DNA from: an uncultured Clostridia bacterium
GTDB taxonomy: Bacteria > Bacillota > Clostridia > TANB77 > CAG-508
Direction of reading: 5' to 3'
Length of the DNA: 64,000 bases
Assembly (NCBI GenBank): GCA_934162535.1
Contig: CAKPJC010000010.1
Location: 3,952 to 67,951 of the forward strand
Shown here: piece after piece, positions 9,141 to 17,082 of the stretch
How positions within the stretch are numbered: position 1 is the first letter of the stretch
How the letters are laid out: every line of letters begins with the position of its first letter
Translations under genes and position numbers: made by a program
Notes under the pieces: model-generated
What the model was told of the DNA's origin: nothing
Seen by the model: the letters and a program-made list of their open reading frames with translations, nothing else
The model's database searches: none

Positions 9141-10295
9141 CTACATTGCACTTCTAAATAAATTAATAAAATCTTCTTTTGATACTTCTCTTGGATTGCC
9201 TGGTTTGCATGGATCTTGCATTGCTTTTTCAGCTAGCATTTCAAGGTCTTCTTCTTTTCCTCCAACATCTTTTACTGTTTGCGTTATTCCAACTGATTTT
9301 GCAAGTTCTGAAACCATCCATACAAGTGTATTTACTACATCTTGATCATTTAAGTCTTTTGCATCAGGTCTTCCAATATTTATTAGTATTTCTCTAAATC
9401 TGTCTGCACATACTTCTCCATTAAATCTCATTACTGTTGGTAATAAGATTGCATTTGCAATTCCGTGTGGTGTATCATATACTGCGCCTAGTTGATGTGC
9501 CATTGAGTGTACAATTCCTAATCCTACATTTGAGAATCCCATTCCCGCTATATATTGTGCTAGACCCATTTTTTCAATTGCTTCTTCATCTTTTTCGTTT
9601 ACTGCTGGTGAAAGATATTTGAATATTAGTTTTATCGCTTCCATATGGAACATATCTGACATTGTGTTATGGGCTTTTGTTATATATCCTTCTATTGCAT
9701 GTGTAAGTGCATCCATTCCTGTTGCAGATGCAAGTGATTTTGGCATTGATGCCATTAGGTCTGAGTCTATTATTGCTAGTATTGGTACATCATTTGGATC
9801 TACACATACCATTTTTATTTCTCTTTCTTCATCTGTTATTACATAATTTATTGTGACTTCTGCTGCTGTTCCTGCTGTTGTTGGTAATGCTATTACAGGC
9901 ATACTTCTGTTCTTTGTATTTGATAATCCATTTAGTGATACAATGTCTGCTTTTTCTGGATTTGTCATTACTATTCCTATTCCTTTTGCTGTATCAATGC
10001 TTGAACCTCCTCCAACTGCTATTATTACATCTGCTCCTGATTCTTTACATGCTTGTACACCATCTGTTACATTTTTTATTGTAGGGTTTGGCTTTATTTC
10101 TGAATACATATCATATGGTATTCCTGCTTTTTCAAGTTCTTCTGTTACTTTTGATGTAACTCCACATTCTAGTAGTGATTTGTCTGTTACAACAAATGCT
10201 TTTTTAAATCCTCTCTTGTTTATTTCTCCTGCTAATTCTTCTCTTGCTCTTTTTCCAAAATATGATGTTTCGTTTAATACGAATCTGTTTGCCAT
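9141..10295 (-). CDS. fucO: Iron-containing alcohol dehydrogenase, lactaldehyde reductase type
   Basis: A group III, Fe-dependent NAD(P)H oxidoreductase. The sequence follows E. coli FucO closely along its length: start MANRFVLNETSYFG, GGGSSIDTAKGIG for nucleotide binding, LPTTAGTAAEVTINYVITD, and the metal ligands in DALTHAIEGYI, HSMAHQLGA and DTPHGIANAILLP. Length (384) is normal. The likely reaction is reduction of L-lactaldehyde to 1,2-propanediol in fucose/rhamnose breakdown, but no sugar genes are nearby, so a more general aldehyde reductase role is possible. The Fic reading frame begins just after its stop. Confidence 0.9.
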   Translation of the reverse strand: MANRFVLNETSYFGKRAREELAGEINKRGFKKAFVVTDKSLLECGVTSKVTEELEKAGIPYDMYSEIKPNPTIKNVTDGVQACKESGADVIIAVGGGSSIDTAKGIGIVMTNPEKADIVSLNGLSNTKNRSMPVIALPTTAGTAAEVTINYVITDEEREIKMVCVDPNDVPILAIIDSDLMASMPKSLASATGMDALTHAIEGYITKAHNTMSDMFHMEAIKLIFKYLSPAVNEKDEEAIEKMGLAQYIAGMGFSNVGLGIVHSMAHQLGAVYDTPHGIANAILLPTVMRFNGEVCADRFREILINIGRPDAKDLNDQDVVNTLVWMVSELAKSVGITQTVKDVGGKEEDLEMLAEKAMQDPCKPGNPREVSKEDFINLFRSAM

Positions 10296-10360
10296 ATTCT
10301 TTTCACTCCTTCTTTTGATTTTTTATATATAAATAAGTTTGAAACTTTTTATATCATTCT

Positions 10361-10999
10361 TTAGTTTTCAGCATAGTTTGCTGGTATTTCAAATAATGCA
10401 TTGTCGACATCATTTGATAGTTTTACTTTTAGTAATTCATCTTGGTCTCCAAATATTGTTTTCACATATACTATTTTAGAATCTTTACTAAAGTAAATTC
10501 TTGTTTTTACACCTTCTTCATTTAGTTGTGGTGTGTTTGATATCATAAATACCGTACTGCCTTCATATTCTTCATATGTGTAATTTTTCCCTCTTATTTT
10601 TTCATTTCCCACAGTATATTTTTTGTTTAATAATTCTTTTATTCCATCTGTTAGTATGCTTTGCTCTACATTGTTGCCCTTGTATATATAGTATTCTTGT
10701 CTGTCATGTAATACTAAATATGTGTTTTCACTATCTACTATTGTTGTTGTATGGCTTTCTCCTGAGTATTGATCTATTGCTGTCTTGCTATCTTTTTTTG
10801 CCATTATTGTTTTGTTGTTGTCATTTTGTTCTATTGTACATATATATGTCGAACTTGTGCTAAGTTCATTGTAAATGTTTACTAGCTTCGATTCTTGATT
10901 TCCGTCTTTTTTTCCTATTACTTTTACTAATATTATTATCGCAAGTATAATTACCAATAGTGCTATAATTAGAGTTCTTATTTTTTTCTTTTTCATCAT
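10361..10999 (-). CDS. Membrane-anchored extracytoplasmic protein, unknown
   Basis: A 212-residue protein starting MMKKKKIRTL with one long hydrophobic helix (residues about 6-30), then a mostly beta extracytoplasmic domain. The pattern (repeated strands, YKGNNVEQSILTDGIKELL, TRIYFSKDSKIVYVKTI) resembles LolA/outer-membrane-lipoprotein-sorting-like or sigma-regulator-type folds common in Firmicutes, but I cannot assign one. Start choice: AGGAG lies at 11026-11030, and an 8-bp perfect hairpin fills the gap to the ATG at 10999, leaving 5 bases; an in-frame GTG at 11026 overlaps the RBS itself and is unlikely. See the separate hairpin feature. Confidence 0.75.
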   Translation of the reverse strand: MMKKKKIRTLIIALLVIILAIIILVKVIGKKDGNQESKLVNIYNELSTSSTYICTIEQNDNNKTIMAKKDSKTAIDQYSGESHTTTIVDSENTYLVLHDRQEYYIYKGNNVEQSILTDGIKELLNKKYTVGNEKIRGKNYTYEEYEGSTVFMISNTPQLNEEGVKTRIYFSKDSKIVYVKTIFGDQDELLKVKLSNDVDNALFEIPANYAEN

Positions 11000-11004
11000 T
11001 TTTT

Positions 11005-11025
11005 TGTGTGGCGTTGTGCCACACA
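11005..11025 (-). promoter_or_regulatory. Hairpin between Shine-Dalgarno and start codon
   Basis: In the minus-strand RNA, AGGAG is followed at once by UGUGUGGC, loop ACAAC, GCCACACA, then five A and AUG. The perfect 8-bp stem would bring a distant RBS to about 5 bases from the start when folded, so folding may be required for translation or may tune it. Confidence 0.6.
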
Positions 11026-11054
11026 CTCCTTTCTACATTTTATAATAATTATAT

Positions 11055-11258
11055 TTATTTTTGCATATTTAGTATTGGATATCCACTATTTTCATCTAGT
11101 AGCCATTCTTCCAGGTATGTTAGGTTTTTATTTATTAGTTCTTTCATTTCTTCTTCAGTATCAATTTGTTTTGTTGTGTCTGGATATCCCACATCAGTTG
11201 TATACTGTTTAGCATAAATTCCATACTTAGATGTTCCTTTTCCCTGAGTGAGTATTAT
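11055..11258 (-). pseudogene. Remnant of a surface-protein gene (C-terminal end only)
   Basis: An open frame of 67 codons without a start, bounded upstream by a stop at 11259-11261. It reads QGKGTSKYGIYAKQYTTDVG onward and ends in SGYPILNMQK. The NGYPILxW-like ending is typical of the last residues of GLUG-repeat surface proteins in Clostridia. With no start, no RBS and a length far below that of such proteins, it is probably the decayed 3' end of a deleted gene. The codon pattern is still clean. Confidence 0.55.
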
Positions 11259-11311
11259 CTAAAATTTAATCATATTATATCAATAATATTTTTTATTTAC
11301 AATATATTTTA

Positions 11312-11791
11312 CTAGTTTTGTTCAGGTGTAACATATTCAAGTGTACCTGGCAACATTTTATCTTTGAAAACTATTCCATCTAAATGGTCAAGTTCATGAG
11401 CAATTGCCTGTGCTAACAAATCTTTAGCCTTTATAGTTATTTTTTTACCATCTCTGTTAAGTGCTTCTGCTGTAACCTCTTTTGGTCTAATCAGTTTTGC
11501 ATATTGATTTGGGAAACTCAAGCATCCTTCTTCTACTTCATGCTCTCCTTTTGATTTTGTTATTTTAGGATTTATTAGAACTTTCACACCTGTTCCATCA
11601 TCTATATCAATTACTACAATTCTTTTAAGTACACCTATTTGCACTGCTGAAAGTCCAACCCCATTGTATTTACGCATTGTTTCTATCATGTCATCTATTA
11701 ATACTTGTGTTTTTTCATCTATTTTTTCTACTTCTCTTGATTTTTTTCTTAATATTTCATCATTTTCAACTCTTATGACTCTTGTTGCCAT
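11312..11791 (-). CDS. def: Peptide deformylase
   Basis: Removes the formyl group from the N-terminal Met of new proteins. All three motifs are present: GVGLSAVQIG (usual GxGLAAxQ), EEGCLSFP with the metal-ligand Cys, and HELDHLDG with two His ligands and the catalytic Glu. 159 residues, a normal length. It lies 17 bases after priA, as in the common priA-def-fmt order of Firmicutes, but no fmt follows; the surface-gene remnant and unknown genes come next, so the locus has been rearranged. RBS GGAGG precedes the ATG. Confidence 0.97.
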   Translation of the reverse strand: MATRVIRVENDEILRKKSREVEKIDEKTQVLIDDMIETMRKYNGVGLSAVQIGVLKRIVVIDIDDGTGVKVLINPKITKSKGEHEVEEGCLSFPNQYAKLIRPKEVTAEALNRDGKKITIKAKDLLAQAIAHELDHLDGIVFKDKMLPGTLEYVTPEQN

Positions 11792-11808
11792 TTTTATTAT
11801 TCCTCCTA

Positions 11809-14043
11809 TTAACTCATATTATTTGGATTTATATCTACTGTAATTCTTGTATTTTTATAATTCTTATTATAAATTTCTTCTAAACAATTATTTATTATTT
11901 CGTTTGCTTCAATTGTCATACTTCCTTTTATTATTATTCTCCATCTATATCGTCCTTGAATCTTGTCTATAGGCGATGGCATTGGTTTTAGAACATTGAA
12001 TAATTCACTGTTTAAATTTGTTTTTAGATATTCATATACATCTGTTGAAACTTTTACAATTTCTTTTTCATCTAAGCTATTAAATCCAATCAATATTATA
12101 TCGCAAAATGGTGGATAATTCAACTGTTTTCGTAATTCGATTTCTGTTTCGTAAAATCTGTTATAATTTTGCTCTTGTGCACATATTATACTAAAATTAT
12201 CAGGATTATATGTTTGAATTATAACATTCCCTTTTAAATTTTCTCGCCCTGCCCTGCCAGCAACTTGTGTTAGTATCTGAAAGGTTCTTTCATTAGCTCT
12301 ATAATCATCAATATTTAAACTACTGTCTGCTGCAATTACTCCAACTAATGTTACTTTTGGAAAGTGGTGCCCCTTTACAACCATCTGTGTCCCAATTAAT
12401 ATATCAATATTATCGTTCTTAAATTTGTTTAGTATTTCTTCATGTGAGTTTTTCTTTGTGACTGTGTCTATGTCCATTCTTATTGTTGATGCATTTGGGA
12501 ATATCTTGTTAATTTCTTGCTCCAGTTTTTGAGTTCCAGTTCCAAAGTATCTTATTTTTTTACTTTGACATTTTGGGCAAATTGTTACTACATTTGTTTC
12601 GTAACCACAATAATGACATTTCAATTTATTTTCAGTCCTATGGTACGTCATACTTATATCACAATTTTTACATTTTACAGTATATCCACATTCTCTACAC
12701 ATTATAAATGTTGAATAACCTCTTCTATTTAAAAATAATATTGTTTGCTTCTTTCTTTTTAAGTTTTCTTCTATTTCATCATGTAATTTTACACTTAACA
12801 TTGACCTATTCCCTGTTGCAAGTTCCATTTTTAAGTCAACTATTTCTACTTCTGGTAAACTAGAATTATTGGCTCTTTTGGTTAATTCTAATAGTGTTAC
12901 TTTACCTTGTTTTGCCTTGTAATATGTTGTTATATCTGGTGTTGCACTTCCTAATACTATTGGGCAATTGTTTTCTTTTGCTATCATTTTTGCAATTTCT
13001 TTTGCATCATATTTAGGCACTGCTTCTGATTTGTATGAACTATCATGTTCTTCATCTATAATTATTATTCCTATATTTGATGCTGGTGCAAATATTGCTG
13101 ACCTTGCTCCAATTATTATTTTAGCTTTACTTTCTTTTATTTTATTCCATTCATCATATCTTTCACCTATAGATAATTTGCTATGTAATACAGCTATTTC
13201 TTCCTTATTGAATCTTGCAATAAATCTGTCTATCATTTGAGGTGTTAATGATATTTCTGGAACAAGTACTATTGCTGTTTTTCCCTGTTTTAGTGCTTCT
13301 CCTATTAATTGCAAATATACTTCTGTTTTTCCTGAACCTGTTACTCCATATAATAAAAATTGTTCATATTGATTTAATTCTATTTTTTCTTTTACCTTTT
13401 TATATGCTTTTTCTTGTTCTTCTGTCAATTGTAAATTCGTTGTTTTTTTCATTTCTTTATTTATTAGTGGGTTTCTTTCTACCTTTTTTTCAATTATTTC
13501 TACATATCCATTTTTTTCTAGTGTTTTTACTATTGCTCTTGTTCCACCTGTAAACATTTCTATTTCAGGTATTGTTACTCCATTATTGCTTTTTAGAAAC
13601 ATTAGTATCTTTTTTTGCTTTTCTGATTTTATTTTTTCCATGTCTATATCAAATTGCATTTCCTCTGTTTCTTTTTTTAAATATACCATGTTTACCATTT
13701 TGTCTTGTATGTTATTTTCTAATTTTTTGTTTTTTGTCCCTGGTGCTAGCATTTGCTTAATACAGTCTGATATATTACAAAAGTATCTCTTTGCCATCCA
13801 TTTTGCAAGTTCTATTTGCTTTTCTGTTAAATTATGTTTTATTTTTCTTATTTCTTTTACTTCATATTCTGTTTTTTCTTTTATTCCTATTACATACCCT
13901 TCAACTAGATTTTCTGATTTTCCAAATGGCACTAGTACTGTACTTCCTATCATTATTATTTCTTCTAGTTCTTTCGGTATTTTGTAATCAAATGTTCGAT
14001 TTAGTCTTTTTGCTGAACGATTTATTACTATTTCTGCTACCAT
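11809..14043 (-). CDS. priA: Primosomal protein N', PriA helicase
   Basis: Restarts collapsed replication forks by loading the replicative helicase. Seen: an N-terminal DNA-binding domain (NRSAKRLNRTFDYKIP), Walker A GVTGSGKTEVY (about residue 235), a DEEH box in IIIDEEHDSSYK, a zinc-binding insert with paired Cys (CRECGYTVKCKNC and CHYCGYE..CPKCQ), and helicase motifs V-VI (QVAGRAGR). Length 744 matches the family. The start at 14043 has an AGAGGA site. It follows GT2 by 17 bases and precedes def, so it may be read from the surface-gene cassette upstream as well as from its own promoter. Confidence 0.97.
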   Translation of the reverse strand: MVAEIVINRSAKRLNRTFDYKIPKELEEIIMIGSTVLVPFGKSENLVEGYVIGIKEKTEYEVKEIRKIKHNLTEKQIELAKWMAKRYFCNISDCIKQMLAPGTKNKKLENNIQDKMVNMVYLKKETEEMQFDIDMEKIKSEKQKKILMFLKSNNGVTIPEIEMFTGGTRAIVKTLEKNGYVEIIEKKVERNPLINKEMKKTTNLQLTEEQEKAYKKVKEKIELNQYEQFLLYGVTGSGKTEVYLQLIGEALKQGKTAIVLVPEISLTPQMIDRFIARFNKEEIAVLHSKLSIGERYDEWNKIKESKAKIIIGARSAIFAPASNIGIIIIDEEHDSSYKSEAVPKYDAKEIAKMIAKENNCPIVLGSATPDITTYYKAKQGKVTLLELTKRANNSSLPEVEIVDLKMELATGNRSMLSVKLHDEIEENLKRKKQTILFLNRRGYSTFIMCRECGYTVKCKNCDISMTYHRTENKLKCHYCGYETNVVTICPKCQSKKIRYFGTGTQKLEQEINKIFPNASTIRMDIDTVTKKNSHEEILNKFKNDNIDILIGTQMVVKGHHFPKVTLVGVIAADSSLNIDDYRANERTFQILTQVAGRAGRENLKGNVIIQTYNPDNFSIICAQEQNYNRFYETEIELRKQLNYPPFCDIILIGFNSLDEKEIVKVSTDVYEYLKTNLNSELFNVLKPMPSPIDKIQGRYRWRIIIKGSMTIEANEIINNCLEEIYNKNYKNTRITVDINPNNMS

Positions 14044-14060
14044 GTAATCCTCTTTCTTTC

Positions 14061-14891
14061 TTATTTCTCTTTTCTTACATATTTTTTATACAGATATTTT
14101 TTTGCATTTGCAGGTGTCAATGCGAATATTGTCCTAAAAATAATGTTCTTTACATATGTTCTTTTATCAATTATTTTGTACTTTAGTAATCTTCTTTCTA
14201 TTTCAATAGCTCTTTTTACTTGTTTAAATCCACTTCTTCTTTTATAAAATTCCTTTCCTGTCCTATTTTTGCACAATACGGTATCAATATTTGCCATTTT
14301 ACAATTATCAATTAACATTCTTGCCCATAAGTCATAATCTTCAAATTGTGTGTTATTATAATTCCCGGATTTTATTACTGCTTCTTTTTTCATTAATACT
14401 GTGCCATGATTAAATGGACTTTGATATTTTATAAATTCATTTATATCATATTGTGTCAGTGGGACATTTCTTGTTAATAAACGTTGTTTCATATTCTCGT
14501 CATATTCTTCTATTTGTCCTCCTAATATGTCTATATCTGGATTACTCATTAGATATTTTACCTGTTTTTCAAATCTGTAAGGTAATGATATATCATCTGA
14601 ATCTACTCTAGCTATATATTTATATTTACATTTTTTTACACCATATTTTAGTGCATTGCCTAATCCATTACTTTTTTCTATATCATAACTTTCAATTAAT
14701 TGTGAATATTCATTTTTATACATTTCTATCGTTTTATTTAACTGCTCTGTTAATTTTCCATCTTTTATTATTACAATTTGATTTGGTTTTACTGTTTGAT
14801 TAATTATACTGTCTAGTGCTTGTCTAAAATATTCCACCTTTTCTTTGTAATATACAGGCATTAATACTGATATTTCTATTTTATTTTCCAT
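14061..14891 (-). CDS. Glycosyltransferase family 2
   Basis: A GT-A fold transferase using nucleotide sugars. Seen: ISVLMPVYYKEKVEYFRQAL at the N-terminus, the acceptor loop NQIVIIKDGK, the DxD-type metal site VDSDD with upstream YIARV, and FEDYDLWARM at the catalytic-base region. 276 residues, no membrane segment. Related to enzymes adding galactose or rhamnose to surface glycans (EpsE/WaaB-like), but the sugar is not predictable. Its start is 3 bases from the end of the ligase-like gene, so the two are translationally coupled. Together they suggest glycan assembly or protein glycosylation. Confidence 0.9.
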   Translation of the reverse strand: MENKIEISVLMPVYYKEKVEYFRQALDSIINQTVKPNQIVIIKDGKLTEQLNKTIEMYKNEYSQLIESYDIEKSNGLGNALKYGVKKCKYKYIARVDSDDISLPYRFEKQVKYLMSNPDIDILGGQIEEYDENMKQRLLTRNVPLTQYDINEFIKYQSPFNHGTVLMKKEAVIKSGNYNNTQFEDYDLWARMLIDNCKMANIDTVLCKNRTGKEFYKRRSGFKQVKRAIEIERRLLKYKIIDKRTYVKNIIFRTIFALTPANAKKYLYKKYVRKEK

Positions 14892-14894
14892 AAA

Positions 14895-17072
14895 TCACCG
14901 TTTTAATATTTCAATTTTTTGTTCATATTCCTTAACATCATTTTTATCATATCTTGAATTTTTATAATCTAATATATACTTTTCTTTTTCTTCTAACTCA
15001 TTATTTAGCTGCTTCATATATTTATTTTGTATATCTTCATCATTTATATTTGATATTATTTTTGTGAAATTTTGTAGTCTTTGTATTTGAAACAATGCAT
15101 TATATTTTGCATAATTTTCAGTTTTCTTTATATATTCCAAAATATATTCCATTTCGTCATTATTGTCTTTGGTTTGTTGAACATAATATATAATATTGTT
15201 TAATACAATATTATCTGTTATTCCTTGCTCTGTTGCAATAAGATTTTTTATTATATGTTTTGCCTTATCTGTATCATTTTGCTTTTCATATATTTTCAAT
15301 AGTCTTATTTTTACATCTTTATTATATGGCATTAATTTATTATATGTTTCAAATATTTTTTCTTCTGTCCATTTTCCATCAATTATTGTAACCTCAGATG
15401 TTTTCTTAAAATTAAACTCCACTGCTGGTATATAAACAATAAATATAGATATTATTATTAAAATATATACAATCCACTTATGTTTTATCGGCAGTTCTTT
15501 TTCTTCTTCATTATCTAATGTTGCCAATAGTAAAAACATTATTATTTGCACATAATAAAATGACATGTCAAAATCAAAAAGGCTATGAGCAAATACAAAT
15601 AAACTTCCTATACAAACACTTATTTTTGTAATATCACTATTTTGTTTTTTGAATTCTTTTACAAGTCTTGTTATTATATATATTTGTATTCCTAAACATG
15701 CTAAAAATCCAATTATACCATTTTCTAAAAATATTTGTAATGGATAGCAATGTACTTCTAATGCAGTATAATTATATTCTTGTACTTTATATTGCATTGT
15801 TCTCCAAGCATTTGTTCCTTGTCCAAATATTATATTTTCTTTTGTACCTTTTATAGCATCTTTCATGAATGTTATTCTTTCCCATGCACTTTTATTGGAT
15901 AAAGTTATGTTGCTAATCTTTGCCACTATGCTTGTTGGTAGTATTTTATATTTAAGTATTATTTGTTCATTATTTAATTTAAAACTTTTTATATAAAATT
16001 TATTTTTTCCTTCTTTGTTATAAAAGTTTAGGTATATAACTGATGTCGATTCCTGAGTATGTATTTGTATGTTTTTTTTACCTGAATAATTTCCTACATC
16101 TATTTCTGTTTTTTGCACATCATCAAAATATTTGTCTTTTTCTGTAATTTTTATTATACAGTTTTTTTCAATTCTTGAATTTGTTTCTATTTCAAATTCA
16201 AAATTATAATTCATGTTTGGTTGTATTGAATATAGTATTTTTTGATATTCAGTGTCAACATCTAACGTTTTGGGTATTTCTAATCCTATAGCAATATATA
16301 TAATGATAAGAAATATTGCTATTCCTGTAATTATAGTATTTTTTTTATTTATTTTTTTATATTTGATGTATAGTATACATATAAATGCTATACTTATTAT
16401 AGCAAATATTATATATACTAGTCTACTATATGTTAATATTAATGATATAAACATTATTAAACTTGCTATTATATATAATATTTTCATTTTTTTATTTTGA
16501 CATTCTAATGTTTTCCCTATACATAAAAATATTCCTAATCCAGCTACAACAGCCATAGTGTTTGGATATGAAAATAATGAGCAAATTCTTGTTTCATCAT
16601 ATTTAATACTATTATAATTTACATACTCTTTCAAATTTGCAAAATAGTTATTATTTACTTCATCTATCCCTATCACACATAATAACATTATACTTATTAT
16701 TATTGTATTTATTATAGTACCTTTATACTGTGAATTATTTTTGCATTCGTTTTTTGCAATTATATATATGCATATTATGTTTAAACTTTTTATTATCCCA
16801 TGTATGTTTTCATTTAAACTTACATATGTTCTAAATATTAGTGGTATTGTTGTTGAACTCATTAGTATAATTATTAATATGTCTATTTTATCGATTTTTA
16901 TTTCTTCTTTTTTTATTATTTTTGCTATAAAATATATTAAACTATATATTCCGAAAACAATACACATTATTTGTGTATTGCTTCCTTTTAGTGGTGTACC
17001 TATTAATAATGTGCTCAACATTATTAATAGGATTAGTATTATTTTATTTATTTTCTGTATCTTCTCTTTCAT
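14895..17072 (-). CDS. O-antigen ligase-like polytopic protein (Wzy_C type)
   Basis: A 725-residue membrane protein with about ten to twelve transmembrane segments through residue 520, then a soluble tail (about 550-725) with TPR-like helical pairs. The large periplasm-side loop includes GQGTNAWRTMQYKVQ and EVHCYPLQIFLENGIIGFL, the HxxxLxxxxExGxxG pattern of the O-antigen ligase/polymerase family. Family members join glycans to lipid A, polymerise repeat units, or, in the PglL/TfpO branch, glycosylate type IV pilins. The gene lies 10 bases downstream of a pilin-like surface protein and next to GT2, which makes protein O-glycosylation a reasonable but untested idea. Confidence 0.8.
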   Translation of the reverse strand: MKEKIQKINKIILILLIMLSTLLIGTPLKGSNTQIMCIVFGIYSLIYFIAKIIKKEEIKIDKIDILIIILMSSTTIPLIFRTYVSLNENIHGIIKSLNIICIYIIAKNECKNNSQYKGTIINTIIISIMLLCVIGIDEVNNNYFANLKEYVNYNSIKYDETRICSLFSYPNTMAVVAGLGIFLCIGKTLECQNKKMKILYIIASLIMFISLILTYSRLVYIIFAIISIAFICILYIKYKKINKKNTIITGIAIFLIIIYIAIGLEIPKTLDVDTEYQKILYSIQPNMNYNFEFEIETNSRIEKNCIIKITEKDKYFDDVQKTEIDVGNYSGKKNIQIHTQESTSVIYLNFYNKEGKNKFYIKSFKLNNEQIILKYKILPTSIVAKISNITLSNKSAWERITFMKDAIKGTKENIIFGQGTNAWRTMQYKVQEYNYTALEVHCYPLQIFLENGIIGFLACLGIQIYIITRLVKEFKKQNSDITKISVCIGSLFVFAHSLFDFDMSFYYVQIIMFLLLATLDNEEEKELPIKHKWIVYILIIISIFIVYIPAVEFNFKKTSEVTIIDGKWTEEKIFETYNKLMPYNKDVKIRLLKIYEKQNDTDKAKHIIKNLIATEQGITDNIVLNNIIYYVQQTKDNNDEMEYILEYIKKTENYAKYNALFQIQRLQNFTKIISNINDEDIQNKYMKQLNNELEEKEKYILDYKNSRYDKNDVKEYEQKIEILKR

Positions 17073-17082
17073 TTCTCCTCTT

